DNA of 64,000 bases from Capnocytophaga bilenii (lineage in GTDB: Bacteria > Bacteroidota > Bacteroidia > Flavobacteriales > Flavobacteriaceae): assembly GCF_017565765.1 (NCBI RefSeq), contig NZ_JAGDYP010000006.1, forward strand, positions 62,001 through 126,000. Reading direction: 5' to 3'. Under the pieces are notes generated by a model that saw nothing but the letters and a program-made list of their open reading frames with translations, was not told where the DNA came from and ran no database searches. The position numbers and the translations under genes are program-made. Every line of letters starts with the position of its first letter. Positions within the stretch are counted from its first letter, which is position 1. This document shows, in pieces, positions 1 to 9,503 of the stretch.

Positions 1-2608
1 AAGGTGAGCGCATATCAATAGTGCTTTGCGCAGCCTCAAAGTCGTCTAAATACACAGTAGTTTCACCATCAAAATCATCAGCCTTAGGAGTCCCTGCTTT
101 TAGGTAAGCAAATTCGCCTCGCACCGATAGATTGGAAGGGGCATCGCTTTTTATTGTAGGCAAGCGGTTTACCCAACGCGTAAGGAAAGGCAATTCGGTA
201 GAATAACTACCGCCAATGCCAAAAATGGTGTTATTCACCGATTCTTGTCCGTAGCTCGTTTTCTGCGTAAAAGGTCGCTCACGCAAGTTTACAATAGCTC
301 CGTTCATCACAAATTTATCGCTAAATTTATGCTCTACATTCACTCCCATAAAGCGAGTGGTTTGTCCCCCGAAAATCAAGTTGTTTTCTAAAGATACTTG
401 TATGGGCAGGTTGCTTGCTTGTATGCTAGGGTTTGTGATTTCCACCGTTCCCGATTGGTAATCTACAAGGTAGTCTAATCCTTCCACCAGCACACGCCCT
501 CCGGCAATTACCGTTACCGAACCTCGTGGCACATTGAAAGCCCCTAGCGAAATACCCCTGCGCGAAGAAGCCTTATAGCGCCCCTTCATCACAAATTTGT
601 TCTTTTCACCGTCCATTTGAGCTTGAGTTTTGGTGTTCTTGTACAGAGCGGTATACACATATTTCTGCTGATTGGCATTATAACTTGCCGTTTGCCCGTA
701 CTGCGTTCCACCACCCAATGTGTTATACAAAAATTCACCAAAAGGCTCTACTTTGGTAAAAAATATCTTACCAAATTGCTCATCTACAGTAATCCCAGGT
801 AGGAAGTCGAAGAAACCATCACCTCCAGGTTGTGGGTCGTTGTATTTATTTAAACGGTCGAAATTGAAAAGATTTAGCAAGATGCGATCTTCCAAGCCCG
901 TAGGCCAGCCCGTATTGTTCACTTTCTCGATGTAATTGATAGGCGAAGGATTGGAGTAATAAATATTCATCCTAAAATCTTCTGCTGAAAGCTGTGCCGA
1001 ACCTACCGAATAAACGTTTTTCATCATCAAGTCCCAAATAGGGTCTTTTACGTTTAGGCGGTTGCTTTTTAGCATTTTTAGCACCAAAAGGTTGTTGGTA
1101 ATAGCATTGTTACCCAAAAGGGAGTTGTAGGAAGTAGCCGAAATACCGTCATTGGCAAATTCGCCCACCTGATACACTTGGCTTCCGTAGGTATATTGGT
1201 AAGCCACTGCCAATACCTCATCGGCACTAAGTGCAGTACTTAGCGAGATGTACCCTAATTTTTTATCTACTTTGTAATCAACGCCTTCTTCTAATTTGCG
1301 GGCGTTTTCTATCACTGCGTAATCATACCCCTGACTCACGTAGGTACTGTTGGTACCAAAACCTTGTTGCACAGTTGCCACATCGCGTATTGCCTGAGTA
1401 AGTACTGACTGGGCTGTACCTATTTTTGTAGGGTCGTATTTGTTGGCACTATTGGCAGGCATATTATTCACTGTAGTATTGAAGAAGCCAGTTCCTGCCT
1501 TATCTTTTAGGCGGCTGCGCACCAAGCGAGGTTCTCCTAAATCTTGCAAAGCCAATATGTTGCGTATATTGCCCATACGGCTATTGCGGTTGGTTACCCA
1601 CACCTCCAGACGCGTAATCTGCACTTTGCTATTGATAAACGGATAGTTTTCTAAAGCACGATCGTAGTTGTCACGGAAGAAATGTGCCAAAAAGAAGTTG
1701 CGGTTTTCATCGTAGTCTAAAGCAGAAAATTCAAATTCGGTAATAGTACCGCCGCCTTGTGCGCTCACGGTTTTGCGTTCCGATTTTTGTTCTGAGAAAA
1801 CACTCGTGATAGTAGTACGACCAAATTTCAGCTCTGTTTTTACCCCGAAGAGACTTTGCGAACCTGTAATCAGTGAGTTGGCTATAGGCATAGAAATGTT
1901 ACCTAACTCTATTTTCTGAAGTATATCGTCTTCGTCAGGTTCGTAATTTAGTTTGAAGATATTCTGAAAGTTGAATGAAGCCTGAGTATCGTATTGAGCG
2001 TTAAGGTCTAAGCGCGTACCTATTTTACCTGTAAGCCCCAAGCTAATACGCTGCTCAAAATCTAAACCAAACGAACTGCGATAACGCGGACTAATGGCTG
2101 GGTTATCGTTGCGGGTATAGCGTACGCCAAAATCTAAGCCCACGCTACCGGTAGGTGTAAATTCTATGTTTTTGCCTCCGAAGATAGTTTCAAAGAAATC
2201 AGAATTTACGTATAGCTCGGGCAGCAAGTCGCGGCGAGCTTTCTTTTGGGCATTAGTTTCGGACTGGGTATTAGCTAGTGCTGTTAGTTTATCGGCGTAG
2301 TAATTCTGCATACGCTCGCGCATCACGAGCTTTTCATATTCTTCTACCGTTAGGAAAGCAGGCATACGAAGGTCGTATTTGCCTAATTTTTCGGTATATA
2401 CATAGCGGTTGATTGTAGGATTATAAGTGTATTTCTGAACGATAGAAGCGGGTTGTTGCAGCCCAATAGTAGGAATACCATTTTTTACAACAGTTGCTGT
2501 TTGAGTGCCGCCTTGTGATGTAGTATTGCTTTGTGTAGTAACCTGTTGTGCTTGTATGCCGATACAAGTACAAAAAGCTACTAATATTAATAATACGTAG
2601 TGCTTCAT
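1..2608 (-). CDS. sprA: SprA, T9SS outer-membrane translocon protein (N-terminal part, cut by window edge)
   Basis: The ATG is at 2608 and the frame stays open to base 2, giving about 869 residues; the gene continues beyond the window. SprA proteins are usually around 2,300-2,500 residues and form the very large beta-barrel through which type IX secretion substrates cross the outer membrane. The predicted protein opens with a signal peptide (MKHYVLLILVAFCTCIGIQA) followed by YTYNPTINRYVYTEKLGKYD and LTVEEYEKLV, which match the start of SprA proteins as I know them. The last residues in the window, VYLDDFEAAQSTIDMRSP, fit a conserved SprA stretch. A Bacteroidota -7 box (TATTTTTG on the minus strand, 2636-2643) lies just upstream, although no clear -33 box was found. 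The ruvA gene lies upstream in the same direction, 119 bp away. The family call is strong; the C-terminal half cannot be judged. Confidence 0.93.
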   Translation of the reverse strand, partial: MKHYVLLILVAFCTCIGIQAQQVTTQSNTTSQGGTQTATVVKNGIPTIGLQQPASIVQKYTYNPTINRYVYTEKLGKYDLRMPAFLTVEEYEKLVMRERMQNYYADKLTALANTQSETNAQKKARRDLLPELYVNSDFFETIFGGKNIEFTPTGSVGLDFGVRYTRNDNPAISPRYRSSFGLDFEQRISLGLTGKIGTRLDLNAQYDTQASFNFQNIFKLNYEPDEDDILQKIELGNISMPIANSLITGSQSLFGVKTELKFGRTTITSVFSEQKSERKTVSAQGGGTITEFEFSALDYDENRNFFLAHFFRDNYDRALENYPFINSKVQITRLEVWVTNRNSRMGNIRNILALQDLGEPRLVRSRLKDKAGTGFFNTTVNNMPANSANKYDPTKIGTAQSVLTQAIRDVATVQQGFGTNSTYVSQGYDYAVIENARKLEEGVDYKVDKKLGYISLSTALSADEVLAVAYQYTYGSQVYQVGEFANDGISATSYNSLLGNNAITNNLLVLKMLKSNRLNVKDPIWDLMMKNVYSVGSAQLSAEDFRMNIYYSNPSPINYIEKVNNTGWPTGLEDRILLNLFNFDRLNKYNDPQPGGDGFFDFLPGITVDEQFGKIFFTKVEPFGEFLYNTLGGGTQYGQTASYNANQQKYVYTALYKNTKTQAQMDGEKNKFVMKGRYKASSRRGISLGAFNVPRGSVTVIAGGRVLVEGLDYLVDYQSGTVEITNPSIQASNLPIQVSLENNLIFGGQTTRFMGVNVEHKFSDKFVMNGAIVNLRERPFTQKTSYGQESVNNTIFGIGGSYSTELPFLTRWVNRLPTIKSDAPSNLSVRGEFAYLKAGTPKADDFDGETTVYLDDFEAAQSTIDMRSP

Positions 2609-2727
2609 ATATAACGCCTATAGTTTTACAAAATGCAAAAATACAAAATAATTTTGAATTATGGACTCTGAATTGTGAATTTCACCAATTTGCCAATTCC
2701 ACCCACAAGCTAATGACTCATCATTTG

Positions 2728-3315
2728 CTATGTGAGCTGATTGAGTCCTTCTTTGATGAGTTCTTCTACCGATAGTTCTTGGGTAGCGGTACGGAGTACT
2801 TTATCTAATACTTTTTCGGCTTGTTTTCGTACAAAACCTAATACCTCGAGTGCTGCAAGAGCTTCTTCTTTATTGCTGTGAATTATTGCGCTAGGTTCAT
2901 CGGCGAGGTCTTGTAGTTTTAGCATTTTGTCTTTCAGGTCGAGGACTACGCGTTGGGCTGTTTTAGCTCCTATACCCTTTACCGATTGTATGGTAGCTAC
3001 ATCGCCATTGATGATAGCACTTCGCACCTGTGCTGCCGTTAGTGCCGATAGCATCGTGCGTGCCGTGCCTGCACCTACCCCCGATACCGAAATTAGCAAT
3101 ACAAATACCTCACGCTCAGCCTTATTGGCAAAGCCATAAAGCGTGTGGGCATCTTCTTTTATCTGCAAATAAGTATATAGGCGCACGTTATCAGTACTTC
3201 CCAATGCCGAATAGGTATTGAGACTGATATTTACAAAATACCCCACACCGTGGCAATCTATTACCACATTGGTAGGGTTTTTCTCTACTAATTTTCCTTC
3301 TAAGTGTGTGATCAT
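2728..3315 (-). CDS. ruvA: Holliday junction branch migration protein RuvA
   Basis: This 195-residue protein has the normal RuvA length. It starts with MITHLEGKLVEKNPTNVVID, the OB-fold that binds DNA. Two helix-hairpin-helix motifs follow: SVSGVGAGTA at about residues 76-85 and SVKGIGAKTA at about 111-120. The C-terminal ~45 residues form the domain III helices that contact RuvB. RuvA tetramers clamp the four-way junction so that the RuvB motors can move it and RuvC can cut it. The start lies 8 bp after the pbpC stop on the same strand, so it probably shares the pbpC transcript. The sprA/ruvA neighbourhood is familiar from other Flavobacteriaceae. Confidence 0.97.
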   Translation of the reverse strand: MITHLEGKLVEKNPTNVVIDCHGVGYFVNISLNTYSALGSTDNVRLYTYLQIKEDAHTLYGFANKAEREVFVLLISVSGVGAGTARTMLSALTAAQVRSAIINGDVATIQSVKGIGAKTAQRVVLDLKDKMLKLQDLADEPSAIIHSNKEEALAALEVLGFVRKQAEKVLDKVLRTATQELSVEELIKEGLNQLT

Positions 3316-3323
3316 ATTAGTGT

Positions 3324-5699
3324 TTAGTGACTTTGTACTAAAATTTCTATTACTTTTTCGTCACCTGCTTCGTTGATGATGCGCAACCAGTGTTTGCCTT
3401 TGTTAGCATATACGTTCATTTCGTGGAAGGTGTCGGTAGTGCCCAGATGCTGATTGTCTAAATACCAAAATACCTTACCACTGCGGTTTGCTGCTTTGGC
3501 AACAAAAGGCTGTAGTTTGCCTCCGAAATCTTTAGTAGTATAGATAATACTTTGGTGTTTGGGATAGATAAATGCCAATCCTTTTTGGGTAGTACCTTCG
3601 GTACAATCGGGGCGGAAAGGCGGCAGGCTGCGGTAGTGCATATGTTGTTGTTTGTAGTACCATTCCATTACAGGGGGAAGTACAAACCACGCTTTGCTGT
3701 GCATCTCTTGCACCGATTGGCAATTAGCATTTACCTGATAGTTTTCGGAGGGGTCTAAATGTACTATTTTGTGATAGGGACATTGCCCTATTTCTTTAGG
3801 AGCAAGCGTACTGAAGATTGTTTTTTGGGGGCATTCGGGTTTGGCTAAAAATCCGGAGTCTTCGCATACTGTTACTTTGCGCAAGTCGTCTAACGGCGCT
3901 GTAAACCAAGTTGTGGAAGGCAATGCGCTAAATATGCGGAACATTACAGGGGCTGCATAGCTTGCGCCTGTGAGGGTAGGGCGTCCTTCGCCGGTAGCAT
4001 TACCCACCCATACCGCTACTACATATTCGGGGGTAGCACCTATTGCCCAAGCGTCTTTATTACCAAAGCTGGTGCCTGTTTTCCAAGCGACTTTTCGTGC
4101 CGATTCGTAATACCGCCACGCCACATCATCGGTAGGGCGATTCACTTCTTTCATAGCATTGAACATTTCATACACAGCCCCTGCGCGCAATGTTGGGAGC
4201 TCGTTAGTAGCCTTTCCAAAATCTATAGATTCGCTTTCGTTTAGATAACGCAAAGGCTGAAATTCTTGGCTGCGGTAGTGCTGTTGGTGTGCAAAAACTT
4301 CGTTTAGTGAAGCGAGATTGGTATAAGCTTGTGCCAAATCCCACAAATTACTTTCAGCCCCTCCTAAGATGATAGAAAGCCCATAGTGGTCGGGGTGCTT
4401 ATTGATGTTGCGCAAGCGCAATTGTTGTAGCACATCGTAAAAACGATACGTAGTAAACTGCTTTAGCAACCATACAAAAGGGATGTTTAGCGATTTAGCC
4501 AAAGCGCTATTAGCAGGCACAGCCCCTTCAAAACTATTGCTAAAATTCTGTGGTGAATAGCCGGCTATTTGTGTAGGAACATCGGGGATGAGCTGTGTGG
4601 GTAGCAGTTCCCCTTCGTGTAGCATTGCGGCATACAACAGCGGTTTGAGTACACTACCTGTACTGCGCGGAGCGTGAATAATATCTACATCTTTTTGGTG
4701 ATCGCTATCAGTAGGCGTATTGCCCACATAAGCTAATACCTTGCGCGTTTTTACCTCTACCACCAAAGCCGCCATATTGTAGATTTCACTTTGAGAATAA
4801 TGAGTGTAAAAACCACTTACGATATTGTTTACCTTTTCTTGCAAATGGCTGTTGATAGTAGTGCTAAGGCGTTGTCCCTGATGGGTTTTGCCTGCATAAG
4901 TAAGCAAGTGAGGGGTAATTTGTGGCACAGGATGGGGTTCGGTGGGTAAGGGCTCTAAAAGTGCTAAATCGTAAGTATCTTGGTCGATGATGTTTTTCAA
5001 GCGCAATTTTTGTAGTAAGGCATTGCGTTTTTTCAGTAAGCGTTCTTGGTTTTTGCCAGGGAAGATGAGGCTAGGGGCATTGGGCAATACTGCTAAGGTA
5101 GCTGCTTGCGCCCACGACAGCTGATGAGGAGCCACCCCAAAATAACGCCACGAAGCCATTGGTAATCCTACCACATTCCCCCCATAGGGAGCGTGCGATG
5201 CATAGAAGCGAAGAATACTTTCTTTACTGTATTTAAACTCTAGGCGTGTAGCCCATATCATTTCTATAATCTTTTCAAAATAAGTGCGTTCTTGGTGTTC
5301 GCGAGCGATACGCACCACTTGCTGGGTGAGCGTACTCGCTCCGCGTTTTATTCTTCCACTACCTATATTGCTCCATAGGGCTTTCCCTACCGAGATAGGG
5401 TTTACCCCCCAATGGTAGTAAAAATAAGCATCTTCAAACTCTAATACCGACATTTTGAAGCGGTAAGGCACACTATCGATTTGGGGGAAACGCCATTGCC
5501 CATCGTTGGCTATCTTGGCTGCCAAGAGCTTACCATCGCTACTCTCTAACACGGTACTATAAGGTTGCGGAAAAAGCTCGGAAGGTAAGAGGAAGATATA
5601 CCACACCAATAGCACCCCACTTATAGCCGAAATAATGGGGTGCTGTTTTATTTTTCGTTTGCAGAAACTCAGGAAGGTAGTAAATAGTTTTTTACTCAT
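3324..5699 (-). CDS. pbpC: Penicillin-binding protein 1C (bifunctional glycosyltransferase/transpeptidase)
   Basis: This 791-residue protein has the usual PBP1C length. A short cytoplasmic tail and one membrane anchor (about residues 20-40) lead into a GT51 transglycosylase domain, with the catalytic acidic pair in EFEDAYFY (residues 87-94) and the KRGASTLTQQ motif at 118-127. The transpeptidase domain shows S349-x-x-K352 (GSVLKP), S403-L-N405 and K540-T-G542. The C-terminal ~90 residues fit the BiPBP_C domain typical of PBP1C. It polymerises and crosslinks peptidoglycan in the periplasm. The ATG overlaps the stop codon of the upstream gene in an ATGA, so translation is probably coupled. In many bacteria pbpC is paired with a large alpha-2-macroglobulin gene; none is adjacent here. 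Confidence 0.96.
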   Translation of the reverse strand: MSKKLFTTFLSFCKRKIKQHPIISAISGVLLVWYIFLLPSELFPQPYSTVLESSDGKLLAAKIANDGQWRFPQIDSVPYRFKMSVLEFEDAYFYYHWGVNPISVGKALWSNIGSGRIKRGASTLTQQVVRIAREHQERTYFEKIIEMIWATRLEFKYSKESILRFYASHAPYGGNVVGLPMASWRYFGVAPHQLSWAQAATLAVLPNAPSLIFPGKNQERLLKKRNALLQKLRLKNIIDQDTYDLALLEPLPTEPHPVPQITPHLLTYAGKTHQGQRLSTTINSHLQEKVNNIVSGFYTHYSQSEIYNMAALVVEVKTRKVLAYVGNTPTDSDHQKDVDIIHAPRSTGSVLKPLLYAAMLHEGELLPTQLIPDVPTQIAGYSPQNFSNSFEGAVPANSALAKSLNIPFVWLLKQFTTYRFYDVLQQLRLRNINKHPDHYGLSIILGGAESNLWDLAQAYTNLASLNEVFAHQQHYRSQEFQPLRYLNESESIDFGKATNELPTLRAGAVYEMFNAMKEVNRPTDDVAWRYYESARKVAWKTGTSFGNKDAWAIGATPEYVVAVWVGNATGEGRPTLTGASYAAPVMFRIFSALPSTTWFTAPLDDLRKVTVCEDSGFLAKPECPQKTIFSTLAPKEIGQCPYHKIVHLDPSENYQVNANCQSVQEMHSKAWFVLPPVMEWYYKQQHMHYRSLPPFRPDCTEGTTQKGLAFIYPKHQSIIYTTKDFGGKLQPFVAKAANRSGKVFWYLDNQHLGTTDTFHEMNVYANKGKHWLRIINEAGDEKVIEILVQSH

Positions 5700-6364
5700 T
5701 CATTTTTTACAATTACAAACTGCGCCTTAGAACCCGTAGCCAAAGCCCAATTGTTGTGAGCAATTACCCTGTTTTGCTCATCGATTACTTGAAATTCGGC
5801 GGTATTGGGTCCGGCTTCGCCTTGGTTGAGTGCTAAAAACTCTATTTTGTTAAACCCAGGTTTGAGTTTTATCACAAATCCCCGAAAAGTATTTGTAAGA
5901 AACACATCGCGTACTTGTTCTTCGTCATTTACAAATACACTGATACGATCGCCGTCTACATCAGCATAGTCGCGACAATACACAGTGATAGCGTTTCCAT
6001 TGTTGACAAAATCCCCAAAAAATTGGTCGCCTTTGGGCACTTGGGCATCTTCTCTTTTATGGTCGTTCAGTTCGGTATAGTTGGGTTTGAATTCTATTTT
6101 TCGGTGCACCAAATTGCTTTTACCTGTAAAATCAATGGATTTTTCAGTTTGTTTCATAAACTGATTTTCAGGTTGTTGTGGTTGTTTTAGCAATGTAAAG
6201 GGATTGTTGGGAGCTTTTAGTTGTAGTGTAGGGGGTAGGGCAGGCAATTCGGGTGCGTTTTCTTGAGGTGCAATTGCAGGAATTTGTTTTTTCTGCGTTT
6301 CAAAAGGTTGTGCTGCCACTTGCAGGCAGAAGAGCGATATAAGTATGAGAATGTATTTTGTCAT
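5696..6364 (-). CDS. Secreted protein of unknown function, translationally coupled to pbpC
   Basis: This 222-residue protein starts with a signal peptide (MTKYILILISLFCLQVAAQ). A proline- and glutamine-rich low-complexity stretch follows (about residues 20-75), then a charged linker. The C-terminal ~110 residues look like a beta-sandwich, containing GNAITVYCRDYADVDGDRIS and VIKLKPGFNKIEFLALNQGE, which resemble extracellular Ig/CBM-like folds. I do not recognise a named family. The stop overlaps the pbpC ATG by 4 bp, which implies co-translation and suggests a role beside PBP1C in the periplasm, perhaps as a scaffold or wall-binding partner. That role is inferred from position only. Confidence 0.75.
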   Translation of the reverse strand: MTKYILILISLFCLQVAAQPFETQKKQIPAIAPQENAPELPALPPTLQLKAPNNPFTLLKQPQQPENQFMKQTEKSIDFTGKSNLVHRKIEFKPNYTELNDHKREDAQVPKGDQFFGDFVNNGNAITVYCRDYADVDGDRISVFVNDEEQVRDVFLTNTFRGFVIKLKPGFNKIEFLALNQGEAGPNTAEFQVIDEQNRVIAHNNWALATGSKAQFVIVKNE

Positions 6365-6963
6365 TAGGCGTTAGGGTTTAGTTTTTTGGAATGATTATAG
6401 CTATTTGCTAAATCTTAAAAATAGTCTTGCAAAAACTTTGCCAAAGGTGTTTATTCTTCGCTGGGAAGAATTATGAATTATGAATTTTGAATTGGGCACA
6501 AGCTGCAAGCTTGCGCCAGCGGGGGGTAAAGCAGAACCTACAAGCTCACACTCCCAGCGAACCTTGAGCGAACCTTGAGCGAAGGATGAGCGAAGGAAAG
6601 TCGGCGAGCTGGCACAGCCGAGTATGTGACGAAGGCTGAACAACTTTGTCAAACTCTGAAAGTTTGCCAAAGTGTGTGGCGCAATTGGGGGTGGTGTATG
6701 AACTTTGTGAATTGGGCACAAGCTGCAAGCTTGCGCCAGCAGGGCGAAACTACTTTAACAAAAGATTAACCATTTGTAATTGTTATCTATAATTTTTTTT
6801 TGAGTAATTTTGCCTGCAAAAAAAATTGTTTTTCTGACTCATCAAAAAAAACAGTTTTCTGACTCATCAAAATCGATTTTCTAACTAATGATGCCTATTG
6901 GGATTGAATTCATATGTGATGGGCTCTTGATTTATATTAATGACTAACGACTAAATAATTTTT
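6365..6963. repeat. Intergenic region with mosaic repeats between the divergent pbpC cluster and RND operon
   Basis: No gene was seen in these 599 bases. The region holds two copies of a repeat centred on GGGCACAAGCTGCAAGCTTG (6494-6524 and 6714-6743), which contains the perfect palindrome GCAAGCTTGC. It also holds AATTTTGAATT stretches and a GAGCGAAGGA-type segment ending in GAGTATGTGACGAAGG (about 6556-6632). A CTTTGTCAAA...TTTGCCAAAG stem-loop at about 6645-6674 has no following T run. The same pieces recur in other orders at 12701-13060. ORFs across this block are low-quality readings of repeat DNA. The 3' part (6830-6893) has separate operator-like repeats. Confidence 0.8.
6828..6893. 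promoter_or_regulatory. Three spaced direct repeats upstream of the RND operon, possible regulator sites
   Basis: GTTTTTCTGACTCATCAAAA (from 6829) recurs as GTTTTCTGACTCATCAAAA (6854-6872) and in weaker form as GATTTTCTAACTAATGATG (6875-6893). The spacing is roughly 21-25 bp, about two helical turns. They lie between a possible -7 box (TAATTTTG, 6805-6812) and the start codon at 6964. Iterated sites in an efflux leader suggest regulator binding, but no regulator gene is adjacent. Confidence 0.4.
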
Positions 6964-8073
6964 ATGAATAAAACATTTTTATTAGCAGCTACAATGCTAT
7001 TAGTAAGTTGCCACAACACTCCGAAACAGCAAGGTAATAATCCGCAGCAGCCGCCTCAATATCCTGTAATTACGGTAAAAGAACGCAATACGGTATCTAC
7101 TCTTTCTTATCCTGTGAGTATAGAAGGTGTAGTGAATAGTCCGGTGCAGGCTAAAGTATCGGGGTATATAACTAAAGTGCTGGTAGATGAAGGACAAGCG
7201 GTAACACAAGGGCAAGCGATGTTTCAGCTAGAAACTCAAACGCTTAATCAATCGGCACAATCGGCAAAAGCGGCTGTAGATGCTGCCCAAGTGGAGGTAA
7301 ACAAGCTGTTGCCATTGGTAGAGCAAAATATCGTTAGCAAAGTGCAACTGGATACAGCTAAAGCTAATTTGCTGCGCGCTCAGGCTGCCTACAACGAGGT
7401 TGTAAGCAATATTGATTTTGCTGTAGTGAAAGCTCCCGTAAGTGGGGTGGTAGGTGCTATTAACTTCCGCGAAGGTGCTTTGGTAACGGCTAACAATACG
7501 GTACTTACTACCGTTTCGGATGTAAAAGATGTATATGCTTACTTTTCGATGAACGAAAAAGAGTATTTAAACTTTTTGGCTTCAGCTAAAGGAGCTAACA
7601 TTACCGAAAAGCTAAAAAATTTGCCCGAAGTAAGTCTTGTAATGGCAAACGGGCAAGAATACTCTGAAAAAGGTAAAATACAAGCTGTAACAGGACAAAT
7701 AGATGCTACCACAGGTAGTATACAATTCCGCGCTACTTTTCCTAACCCTAATAGATTGCTTACTAATGGTAATAGTGGTATTGTGAAAATACCGCAATAC
7801 TTCAACAACCAATTGGTAATACCTGAAGTAGCTACTTTTGAACAACAAGGAAAAGTATACGCTTATAAAGTAGTAGCGGATAGCATTGTGCGTACTATCA
7901 TCACTCTAAAAGACCGCGCTAATAACTATGCTGTAGTAAATAGTGGTTTGGCTACTGGGGATGTCATATTAGTACAAGGGCTCAACTCTCTGCGCCAAGG
8001 TAGTAAACTTACGCCTAAACAAGTGGATATGGATAGTCTTGTAAAAGCTATACATCCTATATTTAGGGAATAG
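6964..8073 (+). CDS. RND efflux periplasmic adaptor (membrane fusion protein), lipoprotein
   Basis: This 369-residue protein has a lipoprotein signal with lipobox LLVSC (Cys16), so it should be lipid-anchored. A lipoyl half-motif (AKVSGYITKVLVDEGQAVTQ) lies at about residues 62-81. A coiled-coil hairpin of about residues 90-145 follows, then the second lipoyl half (FAVVKAPVSGVVGAINFREG) and beta-barrel and membrane-proximal domains. It belongs to the HlyD/AcrA family, which couples the inner-membrane RND pump to the outer-membrane channel. It is the first of three same-strand genes with gaps of 35 and 38 bp, a standard tripartite efflux operon. The substrate cannot be told from sequence alone. 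Confidence 0.95.
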   Translation: MNKTFLLAATMLLVSCHNTPKQQGNNPQQPPQYPVITVKERNTVSTLSYPVSIEGVVNSPVQAKVSGYITKVLVDEGQAVTQGQAMFQLETQTLNQSAQSAKAAVDAAQVEVNKLLPLVEQNIVSKVQLDTAKANLLRAQAAYNEVVSNIDFAVVKAPVSGVVGAINFREGALVTANNTVLTTVSDVKDVYAYFSMNEKEYLNFLASAKGANITEKLKNLPEVSLVMANGQEYSEKGKIQAVTGQIDATTGSIQFRATFPNPNRLLTNGNSGIVKIPQYFNNQLVIPEVATFEQQGKVYAYKVVADSIVRTIITLKDRANNYAVVNSGLATGDVILVQGLNSLRQGSKLTPKQVDMDSLVKAIHPIFRE

Positions 8074-8077
8074 AGGG

Positions 8078-8107
8078 GAATTAGCAAATTAGAGAATTAG
8101 CAAATTA
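8078..8107. repeat. Two direct 14-bp repeats in the adaptor/channel gap
   Basis: GAATTAGCAAATTA occurs at 8078-8091 and again at 8094-8107, ending one base before the ATG of the next gene. It fills nearly all of the intercistronic gap. It may simply be expanded AT-rich sequence, but its position could affect translation initiation of the channel gene. Confidence 0.6.
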
Positions 8108-8108
8108 A

Positions 8109-9503
8109 ATGATACACAATATAAAAAGGATAACGGTGGTGGCTGCAATGGTGGTGTTGGTTGCTGCTTGTGGGGCTCGGCAAACGTATGAGCCGCCAAA
8201 AATAGAAGAAAAACTTTTCCGCACGGATAATGTTCCTGCGGATAGCTTGAGTACAGCGAATGTGTCGTGGCGCGATATCTTTACCGATGCTACTTTGCAA
8301 GCTCATATAAACAAGGCTTTGAACAACAACCTTGATGTGCGGGTGGCTTTACAAAACGTAAAATCGGCAAAAGTGTATTTGGCACAAAGCAAACACTCTT
8401 TTTACCCTGTACTATCAGTAGGTGCAGATTATACGCGTAGCACTAACTCTATCAATGCGACAGGAGGGGTGGGCAATCGCTCTTATAACAACTTATGGGA
8501 CATTACAGCGAACGCTTCGTGGGAAGCTGATATTTGGGGAAAACTATCTGCTGAAAAACGAGCTACTTATGCTTCATACCTCGCTACTGCTGAAGCTCAA
8601 AAGGCTGTGCAATCGGAAGTGGTGGCTACACTGGCTACTGCTTACTACCAACTGCTGATGCTGGACGAACAAAAAAAGGTACTCGAACAAACAATTGCCT
8701 TTAGAGAAAAGAGTTTGGCTACCACTAAACTGCTTAAAGATGCTGGTTCGGCTACTGAAGTAGCTGCCAAACAAATGGAGGCTTTGGTATACAATGCACA
8801 AGCTCAGCTTATCAGCATCAACAATAGTATATGGGCTTTGGAAAATACTATTAGTGTGCTTTTGGGCGAAGCTCCTCACGCTATTGAGCGCACTACCCTT
8901 GCTGAGCAGCAATTTCCTACTGATTTTAAAGAGGGCTACGAAGCTAAACTATTGCAAAATCGTCCTGATGTGGCACGTGCAGAACTGAATTTGCGCAATG
9001 CTTTTGAACTTACTAATGCTGCTCGTGCGGCTTTCTACCCAACGCTTACCCTTAGTGCTCGCGGCGGACTTAGTAGCACTGATTTGGAAACTTGGTTTTC
9101 ACCCAAATCGCTCTTTGCTAGCTTAGTAGCTGGATTGGCACAACCTATCTTGAACCGCCGACAAATACGCACCCAATACGAGGTGCAAAAAATAGCACAA
9201 GAAACGGCTTTGCTGAACTTCAAAAAAACATTGCTATCGGCAGGGAAAGAGGTTGCTGATGCTATGCACCAATTTTCATCGCAAACTGACTATATCGCCT
9301 TGAAAACACAAGAGATGAAAGCTTACCAACAGGCTACAGATTATTCGCAAAAGCTGTTTGATAGCGGTATGATTAATTATTTAGAAATTATCACTGCCGA
9401 AGTGAATCGCCTTAATGCTGAACTGAGTGTTGCTGAAGCGCAATTTACTCGTATGCAGTATGGCATTACTTTGTATAAAGCCCTTGGAGGAGGGTGGAGA
9501 TAA
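8109..9503 (+). CDS. RND efflux outer-membrane channel (TolC/OprM-NodT family) lipoprotein
   Basis: This 464-residue protein has a lipobox VAAC near residue 21, as in OprM/NodT-type channels. The two OEP repeats are visible as long Ala/Gln/Leu-rich helices (about residues 60-250 and 270-460), with NNNLDVRVALQNVKSAKVYL in the first repeat and QNRPDVARAELNLRNAFELT in the second. The C-terminal GMINYLEIITAEVNRLNAE is typical. It forms the trimeric exit duct for the pump encoded next. Its position between adaptor and pump genes fixes its role. The frame is intact and no unusual residues were noted. Confidence 0.95.
   Translation: MIHNIKRITVVAAMVVLVAACGARQTYEPPKIEEKLFRTDNVPADSLSTANVSWRDIFTDATLQAHINKALNNNLDVRVALQNVKSAKVYLAQSKHSFYPVLSVGADYTRSTNSINATGGVGNRSYNNLWDITANASWEADIWGKLSAEKRATYASYLATAEAQKAVQSEVVATLATAYYQLLMLDEQKKVLEQTIAFREKSLATTKLLKDAGSATEVAAKQMEALVYNAQAQLISINNSIWALENTISVLLGEAPHAIERTTLAEQQFPTDFKEGYEAKLLQNRPDVARAELNLRNAFELTNAARAAFYPTLTLSARGGLSSTDLETWFSPKSLFASLVAGLAQPILNRRQIRTQYEVQKIAQETALLNFKKTLLSAGKEVADAMHQFSSQTDYIALKTQEMKAYQQATDYSQKLFDSGMINYLEIITAEVNRLNAELSVAEAQFTRMQYGITLYKALGGGWR

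Noticed and set aside
6401-6728. Two open frames of 60-106 codons in the intergenic repeat block
   Set aside because: They consist of repeat-derived sequence also present elsewhere in other frames and have no promoter or family resemblance.
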